From: Isoetes taiwanensis
Taxonomy: Eukaryota; Streptophyta; Lycopodiopsida; Isoetales; Isoetaceae
Assembly (NCBI GenBank): GCA_021234155.1
Contig: JAJEKV010000292.1
Location: 250,001 to 314,000, forward strand
DNA: 64,000 nt
Direction of reading: 5' to 3'
The notes below the pieces were generated by a model. The model was not told where the DNA came from. It saw only the letters and a program-made list of their open reading frames with translations, and made no database searches. Below, one piece after another: positions 1 through 11,553 of this stretch (within the stretch, counting starts at the first letter, position 1; the number at the start of each line of letters is the position of its first letter). Made by a program: the position numbers and the translations under genes.

Positions 1-102
1 ACACATACTACACAAGTTCTATCTTGCCCCAGTTTATAATATGTAGGATGCCTTGAACCAGCATGCAACAAGTTTTCTCTTGTTATGTTAGCACCTTCCA
101 AA

Positions 103-2670
103 TCAATACAAATCAATTCTTTCTTGCAACAAATTCGAGGAAAAATCATAGTGAGTTATAGCCGGGTTCCAATGCTTGAAGATAATATAAGCATTGGTTA
201 GAACTGAATCAAGCATGCCCCAAAAGAGAGAATGCCACCATTTCCACGAGACCATCTCCTTTTCCAAACTATAGTTGGATGCCAAACACATTTGGTTGTG
301 TACATCACAACTAGCTTTATGCAAATTATATGCAACAACCATCTCTGGGGCAGCCACTTCTTGACGGTTGCCCCTCTCCACCAAACGCACGACTGATGAC
401 ATCTCAATGCCATGGACATTGGAAGCAAAGAGGATAGACTCCTTATCCTGCCAAGCACTTACAACAAGGCCAGCTTGTGAACTATATGCAAACTTGTGGC
501 TGCCTTTTGGCACTTCCTTCTTCTTTCCATCAAATTTCAGCATTTTGATTGGAAACATCTTTGTCTTATTGGGATTTATGGTTCCTGTACCACCTTGCTT
601 CTTTCTTGAGAGCCATTGAAGCAGTTTCACACTTGTGAAATAGCGGTCAAAGAAGACATGATGCCCAGGAGAGAGCTTTTTTACCAGGGCAGAAACAGCA
701 TGGAATCCCAAACCTTCTTCTCGTTTCAACTTATCGTACACTTCAAACTGCATGCAATACCCCGAAGCCAAATCACAAAGGGTCCAAAGCTGAATCCCAA
801 ATTTATGAGGCTTTTTGGGATTGTATATGCGCAAGGGATTCATGGCATTCCGTGAGGGGATAATTCTTTCATCAGATCACCTCCTTGCCAGGTGTGTACA
901 ATTCTAGATTCTTCTTGTTCCATTCCCTCTCAACATTTTGAACCTGATAGACCTTGTACTCTCTTGTGTTCTTATCAAGTGGCCTCAAGCTATTGTCCCT
1001 CAAGTGGAAGAACCTTTTTATTTGCTGATATCTCTTGAGGGACATGAATTTACCAAAGTTAGGCCAATTCACGGCACCTCTCTCACCGATTTCCAATAAG
1101 ATTCTATGCAATTGTATGGATTGAGTGCCATGGCAACTATCAATCAAGAAACTTGAACATTGTACTTACATCTACAACCAGACCAGCTTCGAAGCTCTTG
1201 AATTTTTCGTCTTGCCTTCTCTCTAACCTCGATCATGCATACTGTTACTCTCATGGCGGATCGAGCCATCATAGGAAAAGACAAGTAGGAAGTAAAAAGC
1301 TGAAATGGGGACAATCTCTTTGTTCTTATAGCTGGACCTCTCTCAAGAAGGTAATCAGGGAATTTGTGCAGCAAATTTGGGGGCAAACAACTCTCCCCTA
1401 AGGTCCATGTTACGACGCCGGCGGGCCGGCACCGGGGAGGTCGTCTTCATCAACATCTTCCGAAGGCTAGGACCCCTCTTTGTAGTCGCACATCATCAAT
1501 GGCATGCAATTCATTCTCTTCATCACTTGAAATGCATTCCCCCCTCACGGAGAATCCTCTTTTTGCGGTGAGGTAGATACCACATTGCTTGCATCCTCAT
1601 CTGCATTACTGCTTGAAGTTGAGGTTCTTCTAGTGGCAGGTTGTGGTTCTTCAAACGAGAGTTTCTTTGGCCTGCCACGACCTCTAGAATTGCCTTCTTT
1701 CAATGGCTTAGCTTTCCTCTTTTTTGGTCTGCCTCGTTTACGAGGAATATCAGCTTGCTCTTCATCACTAACATGTTCACCCCTTGGATTAAAATCTGCA
1801 TCCTCAATCTGATCTTCAATGTCGTCAATATCTTGGTCTTCTTCACTTGCTTCAAATGAAAACTCGGGCTCATTTGGCTGCATTAGCTTGGGAGATTCAC
1901 TTGGGAGCAACTCAGATGGCACTAGAACAGTAATAGGTTGCACCATGCATGGCTCTCCACTCAATTCTGTTGCAGAAACCTTCTCCAAGCAAGTTTCTTC
2001 AACTACTACAGAAATTTGGCCTTTCTTCGAGCAGATTTCTTCCACTACTACCTGCATTTGGCTTCAGAAACTATTGCAGGCACTTGTTGAGCAGAATGAG
2101 TGGCTGCAAGAAGGGTATGTTTGGAAGGGGAAAACTGCCTCTCTTCAGCATATAGGAATTTCTGGTGATGAATACTCTCTGGGCTAGTTATTCTTTTCTG
2201 AAATTGATTAAAGGAATCAGAAAGGGAAGGCCATTCAATGTCCTTACCTTTTGCACAGAAGAGACTACCAATAGGCACATCATCCGGGCCCTCTTCTCCT
2301 TCTTCTTCAGATTCTGTAGCAGGGCATTTAACTTTGACAGTTGGAACAATTTTTGACGGGGTTGCATGGCCCACTTCTTCTTGAATTGATGGCATTTCGG
2401 GTTTTGCATGGCCTGGTTCTTGGTCTGCCACTAAAAATCTCTCTACCTGACCCCAATTTAACCACATTGTATCCTCATCAGCTTCGAAAAATGTCTCTTC
2501 CTACAGTTATAGGAAATGATCTTGCCCACAAGAGTCACATCTCCTCAAAAATCTGTGAACTTTTCTGTTGCCCACTCTTCTCCAAATTCAAGGGCTGGTA
2601 CCAGCATCTTCCGACCTACTAAGCTCTTAAAAAAATTATCTCCAGGTAGCTTCTTGCGTCCCCGTTTCAT
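103..2670 (-). pseudogene. piggyBac-like transposase, frameshifted relic with AT-hooks
   Basis: A DDE transposase of the piggyBac superfamily (DDE_Tnp_1_7), which would cut and paste DNA at TTAA sites. The core is read on the minus strand from about 1150 to 103 and has the motifs WPNFGKFMS, DERIIPS, GIQLWTLCDLASGY, FFDRYFTS and, near the end, SCDVHNQM followed by WKWWHSLFWGMLD. The three catalytic aspartates can be placed at about 871-873, 646-648 and 304-306, so the triad is intact. The N-terminal part (2670 to about 1545) is acidic and carries two AT-hooks (GRPKK cores near 1742-1713 and 1685-1662). It begins MKRGRKKLPGDNFFKSLVGRK and continues into a Tudor-like stretch ending near WLNWGQVERF. 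The start at 2670 is the first in-frame ATG of that reading. Stops near 2550 and frame changes near 2470, 2050, 1540-1150 and 875 show that it is dead. The superfamily call is firm; exon structure is not resolved. Confidence 0.85.
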
Positions 2671-2838
2671 TGCGCCCGGATTCAAGCAAAATGGTGGAGG
2701 ATCGGCCCCAGAAGAAAGGATTGAACAAGCAAACCTCCGGTGTCCTCCAAAGCTCTGTTATCAGAGCTAAACTTAGGGAAGCAACGGATCATTTGGGACT
2801 AACATCCCAGCCGTCCAACCATGCCGATGTGGCATCTC

Positions 2839-3099
2839 GGGTAAAAGCATGAAAGGGTGTCTATAAATGTATCCCTTTTGGTACATGTGGCTATATTACA
2901 CAAATCACCCAAAGTACCCAAAAAGTACATGCATAGCCAAAACATATCCGAAATTTAGCTTAAATGTATATGCAAAGTACATAAAATCGAAAAGTGTATG
3001 TTTATACAAATAAAAAATAACCAAAATGCGTGAAAAGTATCCATATTTGTACATCAATTCAATTACAATAATGCATTACACCCTTTCATGCTTTTACCC
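2839..3099. mobile_element. MITE with 22-bp perfect terminal inverted repeats
   Basis: A 261-bp AT-rich element. Its first 22 bases (beginning GGGTAAAAGCATG) are the exact reverse complement of its last 22 (3078-3099). It is flanked by the direct repeat TCTC (2835-2838 and 3100-3103), a possible short target-site duplication. It has no coding capacity. It lies just upstream of the start of the piggyBac relic but its ends do not look like piggyBac termini, and the family is not identified. Confidence 0.75.
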
Positions 3100-3103
3100 T
3101 CTC

Positions 3104-4990
3104 CCTCGTCCGTCCAGATGGAAAGTGGCCTTGAAGCCGTTCAGCCAAGCCAAATTGGCGGAAAAATTGGTTAAAGTGGATATTTGACGCCACTTTATGG
3201 CTAGATTATTTAGGATGAGTTAAAATTGGTTGCGGGCGTGTGTTGAGATAGCTCAAAAAGGGTTTTTTTGCACTTTTTCATTGAACCAAGCCCAAAAATC
3301 GATGAAAACTGCATAGTTAGACTGCACAATATTGTTATATCGTCTGCCGGTATCATAATTACCTGCTAGAATAAACAAAGCGAGGGTATTAATATTGTAA
3401 GACCTCTCCTTCTACATTGTAGTCACATTCTATTTATAACAGTTTGGATATCTTATATAAAAGTTATCTTATAATAATGTTTGCTGTTCACTCTAGCACA
3501 ACTCTGTAGACGAAAAGAGAAATAAAGTCGGGTATGCGAAGCTCATCTACAGTGGAAATGCGTGATGTAAAAGGAGGGCCGAACTATCATTAGGGATCGT
3601 GCTTCTTTGAAACATGGGCCGGTTGGTGTATATAGCCCCGTTCTTCATATTTGATTGTAAATTTTGTTCTTTGCTCTTGTGATGCGACTTAGTCCACGAG
3701 TTTGGTTTGGCCACTCGCCCTTTCTATGTACTTCACCCCATAAGCTCGTTCAGCTTCTTGTGGAGGTTGAAAATATCTTATCTTATCTTATCTTTATATC
3801 CTTACTTTTATGCACCCAAGTCTGTGAAAATAAATTGGTCATGTAAGTGTGTTGTCTAATAATGCTTCTTCAACTTATGCACACACCATATTCACTTTAT
3901 AAATGCAATAATGTTTGCCCACTCACAAACCGTATCTTTATAACCTAAGATTATCAAAGATTTTGGATGGTATTCGTATAAGAATACCGGAAATGCTGAC
4001 GGTGGCATTGTGGATTCGAAATAGAACAATCGAATCTGGGGTCTTATTTCTCTGGCGTTTAGGCTCAATGTCGATGCAGCAGGCGGCTATGGCAGCTATG
4101 GCGCTTCTATAGAAACTGTGGCAGCTATGGCGGATCGTTTTTATTTTTTTGTTGCTTGCTTTTAGTCTATTTTAGGTTAGAATCTTTGTCATTTAAAAAG
4201 CGTGCTACAGCGCTCCCACAAGCAGCAGACTAGTATAGAAGAAACAGCCGACCCTAAATGGCTGGATCTGTCCATCGGGTGTTTCCGGCAAGATCTCCAA
4301 GAACATGGCCGTCTTTATCCAGGTGTGAAGCTTAGTTTTCCATATTTTGGTTTCTGCATGGAAGGGCATCTTCGTTATGCTTTTCTGCGGTGGTAGCCAA
4401 GAGCGTGGAGCATGCAAAATAAAGGCTTTGTTCTAATGTCTTTGGCATCCCCGAAACATCCGGAAAATTTGAAGAAGAGTCATTGCCGAGGGTTGCACAA
4501 GCATAGATTTGGGTCCGAAGTCGATGATGCAGGTTGCCATGGAAGTTTTGTTGGGCTTTGTTTAGCTTTGAGATTTCGCTAGGGCAAGCACATAATCCTA
4601 ACTAGTTTGACAGATCACGGATATGAGCTCTCCTGCGAGGTCTTCTTGGTTACATTTTTGAACAAGTCTTGAGGTTTTCGCAAGGTTTTGCCATTATTTC
4701 GCCGGTTTTCCCATCGTTTTCCTTCAGGAGCTTCGTAGCTTGTTTCAGAAGCTTTGCTTCTTGGGTCTGTTCCAAGGTTCTGCGCTTGTTTACGCCTTTA
4801 CATCACTATTTGTCTCCATGGAACTCTTAGGAAATGCCCAACTGATTCAAAGTTTTTTTGTGCAGGATTTGGGTGGCTTCTTGAGCAAGTGTTCTGCAAA
4901 TCTGGTGTTGTTGAGTAGGTGTTCTTCAAACCTGGCATTGTGATATTGACGATTAAACTCGGCTGGGGCTCATTTTCTGCCAGGTAAGGC
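3104..4990. other. intergenic, no gene recognised
   Basis: No reading frame here has support from a known family or from splice signals. A short tandem of TATCTT lies near 3780, an imperfect repeat of GTGGCAGCTATGGCG lies at about 4088-4135, and a diverged ~33-bp duplication (TGTTCTGCAAATCTGG / TGTTCTTCAAACCTGG) lies at about 4890-4942. Confidence 0.5.
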
Positions 4991-4994
4991 ATGG

Positions 4995-5035
4995 GCATTG
5001 GATATCTGGGGTTCGATTCCCCAGGCTCTACTTGT
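4995..5035 (+). other. tRNA-like T-arm / Pol III B-box, possible SINE remnant
   Basis: GGTTCGATTCC at 5010-5020 sits in a perfect six-pair stem (CTGGGG/CCCCAG), exactly like a tRNA T-arm and B-box. No convincing acceptor stem, D-arm or anticodon arm could be folded upstream. It is therefore not called a tRNA gene; a decayed tRNA-derived SINE is the best alternative. Confidence 0.25.
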
Positions 5036-5585
5036 TTGGTCAGACTTCCAAATTTGAGATATTGTATTTATTCAATGGTTTGGTTGCATCATAGGGGTAG
5101 GTCAAATATAGGGGATTTGACCCTATCTTGACTTGCACTTAACACTAGACCTGTCCCTGGGACCAATCTGGGTCCATGGACCAAGTCTGGTACACCTTAC
5201 CCCCTAGCATATAATCCCATAATTCTCTTGAAATATTTGTCCAATTAAAATTTAAAAACCATAGTCTTGTTGTCAACTTGATTCTCTCTTATCTTCATTC
5301 TCTTCCCTTCTTATTCTTGTTCCCTTCTTATTCTTATCTTATTCTCTTCCCTTCTGATTCATCTCAAATTAGAGTGGATTAAAATGGTTGAGTGTCATAG
5401 GAGAAATCATCCAGCAAAATCACCATTGAAATCCCTTTGAAGGGCAGATGCATTCATCTGGTTCAGACAATACTCTAGAATGGAGATGCATATGAAATTA
5501 ATGCATTGATAAAGCATCAAGAGACTACAACTGAAATGTGAAAAAGGACAGAATAATGCCTGATTAACAGAAAGGAATTTGAAGA

Positions 5586-7151
5586 CGTACCTAATTTAAA
5601 AGAAGCAGATGCTTGAGCTACATTGCGGGATAGGCAACTAAGCAAAGCAATAGCATGTTTTACATCGGCAATAATATTGGCAACTGACGCATTTACTGTC
5701 AAACATCATGTTTAAGCTTTTCTGCAGACGCTTCTAATACCTGCCTTGTTGTCTTAGTTCGCTTCTCACAATAATCGCATCATACAAAGAAATCTTGAAA
5801 TAGAGCTCTTCTGGTGAAAGATTATATGGATAATCCACATTTATGGATCTTTTTAGCAGCGCCAAATCTGTATCGCTTAATTTTTCGATGTGGCTTTTTC
5901 GATATATTTGTGTAGAATCATTGTAAAATTTTCCATGCAAAGCTTTTTTTCATGTAAACAATTGCAGGAGGACAGAACTAACTGTGGCACTCAATTGCTT
6001 CTCCTGCCTTGATCATAGCATCGATGAAAATCTGGCGACAAGAGAGTGCATAGTCTGATTCAAACCATGTCTCCAATAGTTCCTGCAACAATGAATGTTA
6101 AAGTTAGACAAAAATACATCAAACATGACAAACAAAACAAAGACTTAGACATGGTCGCACTCCAGGCTTATTCCCTTCTCGATTTTCCTATTTGACTAAT
6201 CTAAAGTGCCATTTAAAATGACTGAGCGAACTCATCTTAGGGGGCACTTTACGTCAATCAAATAGGACAAAAAAAAGGGACTAAGCCGGGGTGATTTCAT
6301 GCTGGCAAGTCGCGCTTAATAGGACAACAGACAGCAGACAACAATACATCTGTTCATGTATAGAAAAACAGTTTATAAACTTACTGCAGCTCCTCGACAC
6401 GTGAGGTCTTCTAGAAACTTGTCCATGTAGAGAGCCCACAATTGGTAATGTCCTCCTGTTGAGACACTTTAGGAGTCTGCACTTTCAAAACCATATTTCT
6501 CCTGATGACATCAATCTATCTGCAACCGTTTGCAGGCTTCAACTGTGAATGAAGCCTGCAAGCGGGGATTCATTAGATAGTTGTAGAACACAAAACCAAA
6601 TACATATTAGCAAAACTTACCCCTTCAGTGTCCCCTCGGGAACTTGCCATCCATTCTGTGAATTCAGAACTTGTATGCTTGGCCTGCCATCTTTTCCAGA
6701 AAGAGGAAATATAGCCAGCATATAGTGCTCCATGTGCAGAATCGGACAAAAAATCCATTTGCACTGACCATGTATAATTTCACTCAACCCCTATTTCACC
6801 AAGTCCATTGCCTCATTGCTGTTCAAACCTGATAGCGTCGAACCTGGTGTAATTGTCTTCAGGGAAAAATTGAATCTTCCCTTTCCATGCAGAAGGGAGT
6901 CTGTTATGTAAATATATGCAAGACGCAAAAAGCAAATCATTATTAAACAGCAATCCACTAATGACACATGATGTAGACTTTATCTTACGTATTGGTCCAT
7001 GAGACGTGTGGTCATCCTGGAATTTTGTTTACATAGAGCTTCAACATCTACTGTATTAAACAACAATGTAGGTGCAGGGGCATGTTCTAATATGGTGTGA
7101 AAGGACTTAAAGTAAGCAGCTTGTTCAGAAAATTGCAGTTTGAAGTGGCAG
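5586..7151 (-). pseudogene. multi-exon unrecognised gene or gene relic
   Basis: At least six minus-strand blocks look like exons with consensus splice sites. They are 7151-6989 (AG acceptor, GTAAG donor, ending TTRLMDQY), 6900 to about 6815 (LPSAWKGKIQFFPEDNYTRF), 6763-6621 (MDFLSDSAHGALYAGYISSF, donor GTAAG), about 6460-6385 (GGHYQLWALYMDKFLEDLT), 6082 to about 5990 (ELLETWFESDYALSCRQIF) and about 5760-5586 (NASVANIIADVKHAIALL). The blocks are polar and compositionally protein-like, and their order is consistent with one transcript. I do not recognise the family. A stop after the RFDAIRFEQQ segment near 6815 and frame gaps near 5700-5760 suggest decay, or exon borders I have misplaced. It lies just downstream of the exon set at 7254-7874. 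Confidence 0.5.
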
Positions 7152-7253
7152 CTGTTAGTATGTAATCGATGTCGTAAGTAGGATGCTAACTAATAAAATC
7201 TCCACCGGTCTTAATCGATCTCATTGCTGATGCAGGCTTGCAACTCCACGCAT

Positions 7254-7874
7254 TTACTCATTTTTTTTATTTGCTAGTTTCTGCATTCTGGCCTCCTCTC
7301 CTGTGTGGTTGCAAAGGACATATGACCAACTGATAAATATCGAGTACATCATAATATTCAACTCTTACCTCTTATTTTCAGCTCTATGCTGGCAAGGGGC
7401 ATTCTCTTCATTTTCTTATCTGCCCTACTGGGTTCCTCATTTTGCCCGACTTCATCAGCTATATTGGCAGCCACATCTAATGCATTCTCTACTTCCATTG
7501 GACTCACATTCTCTTCTGAACATTATACACAAACATCAGACTATAAATGTCGGTGAAGGACCACTTACATTTAAAGATTAAAACTAACCATCTCCTGTAC
7601 CAGTACTGAAAAATGTCTCGGTAACTTCATCTGCAACAGTTACCGTGTTTTTGGCATCCAATTCATCTGCATCAATAGCTAATAAGCTATCTTGCTCTAC
7701 ATGTACACACACAATTGAAGGTGAACATCAAGCTTCGAACAAACTCTAAACTCGTCAAACTAAACTTACTTATGTTTTTCTCCATGGTTGTTATATCCTC
7801 GATGCTTGCTGGTGTTGTATCCTCAACATGTCCTTGATCAGTCCAGTTGGATGGCTCGTCGTCAACTGTGTTTT
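7254..7874 (-). CDS. four exons at the 3' end of an unrecognised acidic protein
   Basis: Four minus-strand exons join in frame with canonical AG/GT borders: 7874-7770 (NTVDDEPSNWTDQGHVEDTT), 7696-7589 (DSLLAIDADELDAKNTVTVA), 7515-7369 (SPMEVENALDVAANIADEVG, ending PLASIELKIR) and 7300-7254 (EEARMQKLANKKNE, stop TAA at 7254-7256). The protein is rich in Asp, Glu and Ala with a basic patch (ADKKMKRM) near the end, so it looks like a low-complexity acidic tail. No domain is recognised. The start and any 5' exons are not found; upstream lies a duplicated non-coding region. It could be the N-terminal or alternative part of the gene at 5586-7151, but the TAA argues for a separate end. Confidence 0.45.
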
Positions 7875-8145
7875 CTAGAACCAGTGGTGTGGTCAACAAC
7901 CATATGACACTAGAATGTTAACTATCAATCTGCTTACTTTCGGCATTTTCTTTTTGCTGCTTCAATATACTTTAGCTCTGTGACAAGATCTGGCAGGGCT
8001 GGAGTGCTCAATTGTGTTTTTAGAAGCAGTAGTGTGGTCAGTAACCATAAGACACTAAAATGTTAACTAGCAATCTGATTACTTTCAGCATTTGCTTTGC
8101 TGCTTGAATAACTTCAACCCTGTGACAAGATCTGGCAGTGATCTA
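7870..8145. repeat. tandem duplication of ~145 bp
   Basis: The stretch from about 7870 to 8000 (TGTTTTCTAGAACCAGTGG ... GTGACAAGATCTGGCAG) recurs with mismatches at about 8013-8140 (TGTTTTTAGAAGCAGTAG ... GTGACAAGATCTGGCAG). The first copy includes the acceptor of the 7874 exon, so the duplication has copied a splice acceptor into the upstream sequence. Confidence 0.65.
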
Positions 8146-9720
8146 GGTTTAAGTTGCCTACACATATCCCATCCACCAGAGATAGATAGAAAAGAAGGGG
8201 GAGGAATGGGGAGACTATGGCCAAAATTGTAGATAAGATGCTATTTCACCTCCCAATTCTTCTTCCCCCCCCCCCCCCTTTTTTGCAACTTTTCTTTCTT
8301 TCCTTTTTGCAAGGTGGAAGAGGTGGTAGCACATAATGATGATGTGGTAGGAAGGTGGTGATTTGGCATGATGATAAGACAAATGCGTGGCAGATGAAAA
8401 CTCAAATATTTGATAACTGACCAATTTTGACATGGAAGATGAGGTAGAAAAAATGATAGCATGGCATGAAAATTGTGACAGAGCAATGAGTGGAACAATT
8501 TTAATGACATGGAAGGTGAAACTGTAGAGAATGATGAGATAAGAGATGACAGGAAAAAGACTAACGGAATCCAATTTCACATTGGCATGGGTTTAGGGTT
8601 ACCAAATTCGATCTTCAGCAAGCACAGCGTTATCGTCCAAACTTGAGTAATGCATCCATAATTGATCCAATCTAAAACATATAGAATATACGTCTTTCAA
8701 ACTTGAGTTCTAGAACTGATCCTTTTTTACCTCAAGATCATGGAGAACCTTTGAAGCTTTAAACATATAGAGTATACATCTTTCAAACTTGAGTTCCATA
8801 ACTGATCCTTTCTTACCTCAAGATCATGGAGTACCTTTGAAGCTTTATTTTCATCTCAAATACTTTTATCTTCAAATTTCCAATCAATTCATTGCAAGAT
8901 TGCACTTGTCGCCAACTTGAATTAGTTCCAGCCGATAGATTCAAAGTAGATCTTGCTGTTCATGAGGTAGATCTTTAGAATTCATTTGTTAGGTCGAATA
9001 TTGACATGATTTTGCTGAAACTTTTCTTCATGGTAGATATCTCATAGGCCTAGGTCAATACAGTGACCTAGGTGTAAGTTGCCCACACATACCCATCCAT
9101 GGCAGAGGTAGACGAGTAAAGAAGGGGGAGGAAATGGGGAGACTTTGGCCAAAATTGTAGACATGATGTAATTTCACCTTTCAATTCTTCTCCTTTCTTT
9201 TTTTTTTTTTTTTTTTGCAACTTTTTTTCTTTTCTTCTTTTGCAAGGTGGAAGAGGAGGTAGCAGATAATGATGAGAAGGTGATGATATGGCATGATGAT
9301 AAGGCAAATCGTGTGAGGATGAAAACTCAAACATTTGATAACCGACCAACTTTGACATGGAAGATGACGTAGAAAAAAATGATAACATGGCATGAAAATG
9401 GTATGGAGAACAATGAATGGACCAATTTTAATGGCATGGAGAAAATGATAACATGGCATGAAAATGGTGACAGAACAATGAATGGACCAATTTTAATGGC
9501 TGGAGAAAATGATGAGATAAGAGATGAAAGGAAAAAGACTAATAGAAGCCAATTTCACATTGGCATGTGTTTAGAGTTACCAAATTCGATCTTCTGCAAA
9601 TAGAATGTGTATCCTCCAAACTTGCGTAATGCATCTATAATTGATCTGATCTAAAAAATGTAGAATATGCATCTTTCGAACTTGAATTATGCATCCATAA
9701 CTCATCCTTTGTGACTTCCA
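8135..9720. repeat. direct repeat, two ~600-bp copies
   Basis: The segment from about 8135 to 8735 (CTAGGTTTAAGTTGCC, AGAAGGGGGAGG, GGCCAAAATTGTAGA, a C-run or T-run, CCAAATTCGATCTTC) is repeated with divergence at about 9055-9720. The first copy has C10 at about 8268 where the second has a long T-run at about 9199. Within the repeats, an ~85-bp unit is itself duplicated at about 8683-8848, and a ~57-bp unit (AATGGACCAATTTTAATGGC) is doubled at 9385-9500. No protein-coding function is apparent. Confidence 0.7.
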
Positions 9721-10040
9721 AAATCTTACGTTGAAATGCGATAAGTTTGATGATCTCTAATGCTTGCAACCTTCTAACTAGTGGGAATGCGTATCTGTTG
9801 TTCAGCTTGTGAAGTGCGCATCTTTCAATCTTGAGTAGTGTAATTAGAAAGTGATCCTGATGTGCTAAATTCTATGAATCTTAATGCTTGCAAACTGCTA
9901 ACCGATGGATGTGTTGAGAATATTGTCAAATATAAGTTGACTGATAATAATGCTGAGAAATATTGTCAAACATAGCAACATCATGCTCAAAAGGGAGGAA
10001 AAAAAAAGTCTAATCCTCTCAGCCCAAAGTACTTACTAGT
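9721..10040. other. AT-rich spacer
   Basis: I see no gene, RNA or mobile-element signature in this stretch. It contains a short repeat (TATTGTCAAATATAA / TATTGTCAAACATAG) near 9920-9975. Confidence 0.4.
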
Positions 10041-10830
10041 TATGGAGAATAATGGCAAGCATGTTACGGGTAAAAAAGACTATGAAAAGTGAAGTGGAGT
10101 TTAAGATGGAAAACAGACAACTGAGGTAAATAAATGGAGATATAAATGAAATCATCAAGTGAACCTGTGGATGGAAACATAGAATCATGTTAGAAAAGTA
10201 ATGGTTGCCATTTGGATGGAAAATAGTCAATGGCGTCTTTTGCAGGAGAAAAAGTGAAATAAATAGAAATTTAGGATGGAAAGGTAGGCAAATGAGGTGA
10301 ACAAATGAATTATGAATGAAGTATGATCAATTGAACTTGTAGGTGGGAACATAAGAGTTATTTGAAAAACTATAGCTGCCATTTAAAGGAATGATGGCAA
10401 CCCTCGCAAGAGAAAATTGTAAAAATAAATAGTAGTTTCAGATGGAAAAAATAGACAAATGAGATGAGAAGATAGCAATATGAATAAAGTATAATCAGAT
10501 GAACATATAAAGAAAGCATGAAATCAAGTGCTGCCATTTGACGAAATAATTTTTTTACGAGAGAAAAAATGTAAAAGGAAAATATAGTGTTACAATAGAA
10601 TTAGGAAATCGAGGCGAGGAAAAGAAAATATGAATAAAGTTTGATAAGTAGTTGAATCTATACATGGAAAACAAATTAAGGTTAAAAAGATAATGCAGCG
10701 ATTTGATAGAGTAATGAGTTGCAGCTTTTGCAGGAGAAACATTTGAAAAGAAACAACGACAAATGGATAAAAGAACAACTCATAGGCAGATAAATAGAAC
10801 AGTATCACACAAGCTGAATTGTAAGTGACC
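10040..10830. repeat. degenerate satellite-like tandem array, ~165-bp unit
   Basis: Four to five imperfect units can be followed by recurring landmarks: a TGCCATTT-type block at about 10207, 10378, 10533 and 10698 (as GCGATTT), each followed by a GCAGGAGAAA or CGAGAGAAAA block, an AATGAGGTGAACAA-type block and an AATGAAGTATGATCA-type block. Spacing is 155-171 bp, close to nucleosome length. Sequence identity between units is low, so the array is old. There is no coding potential. Confidence 0.65.
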
Positions 10831-11040
10831 ATACCTAAAGATTAGTGACTTCCTAGTTTTGTCAGTGCAATCTTATGCTAATAGAATGCTTAAATGAATT
10901 TTTAGCCTTTTAGAATAAAGCAATGCCAATAATAAAATGTAATGCACAACACCAAAAATGTGTAACACTAATTACCAATATGTACATGTTGCTGGTAGGA
11001 TACCTTCAAATAAAGAATGTTGGCTGTGTTTTTATAATCA

Positions 11041-11432
11041 GTAAGAATTCATACCAGCTTCTTCAGCAATAAAAAACGGTCTTTCCAAAAGGTTTCCAAA
11101 TTCGAGAGATTGCTCTCTTCTTGCTTTACTGCATTTGAGAACTAGTTCTTTAAACTTCATTTGCAACCTATATCTGTCTTGAACGCAACACTGTCTTGGC
11201 TTGCTTCCACCAAAATGTAACAAATTTACGGAGTCCAATATGACGTAATAGAGAACGATGCATTGATATGCAGACCAATACATGATAAGAAACTTCTTGC
11301 TTTTAACATGTCATAAGCCCCAAGATATAATGCGGAGTCTTTGGAAAAGTTTGACAAGTTGGCACTCTCGTTTCTTCCTTTCAATGCCCCCCTCCCCCTT
11401 TTATTCGCCCTTAAATTTTTACTAAACATCAA
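11041..11432 (-). other. weak minus-strand coding-like stretch, unrecognised
   Basis: Two overlapping minus-strand reading frames cover this stretch. The one ending at 11041 includes FKELVLKCSKARREQ and LEFGNLLERPFFIAEEAG, which reads like a charged helical protein segment. No family, splice borders or promoter could be assigned. It could be a stray exon of the decayed NLR upstream on the same strand, but nothing in the sequence proves that. Confidence 0.2.
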
Positions 11433-11519
11433 GTAGTGCTAATATAGATGGTAACAAACAATTATATGGTATAATATTGTGACACTATGGTGTAACTAGC
11501 ATTCAACATTCAAGAACTT

Positions 11520-11524
<5 letters not shown>

Positions 11525-11553
<29 letters not shown>

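Noticed and set aside
5000-5030. tRNA gene
   Set aside because: Only the T-arm is convincing; no acceptor stem, D-arm or anticodon arm can be placed.
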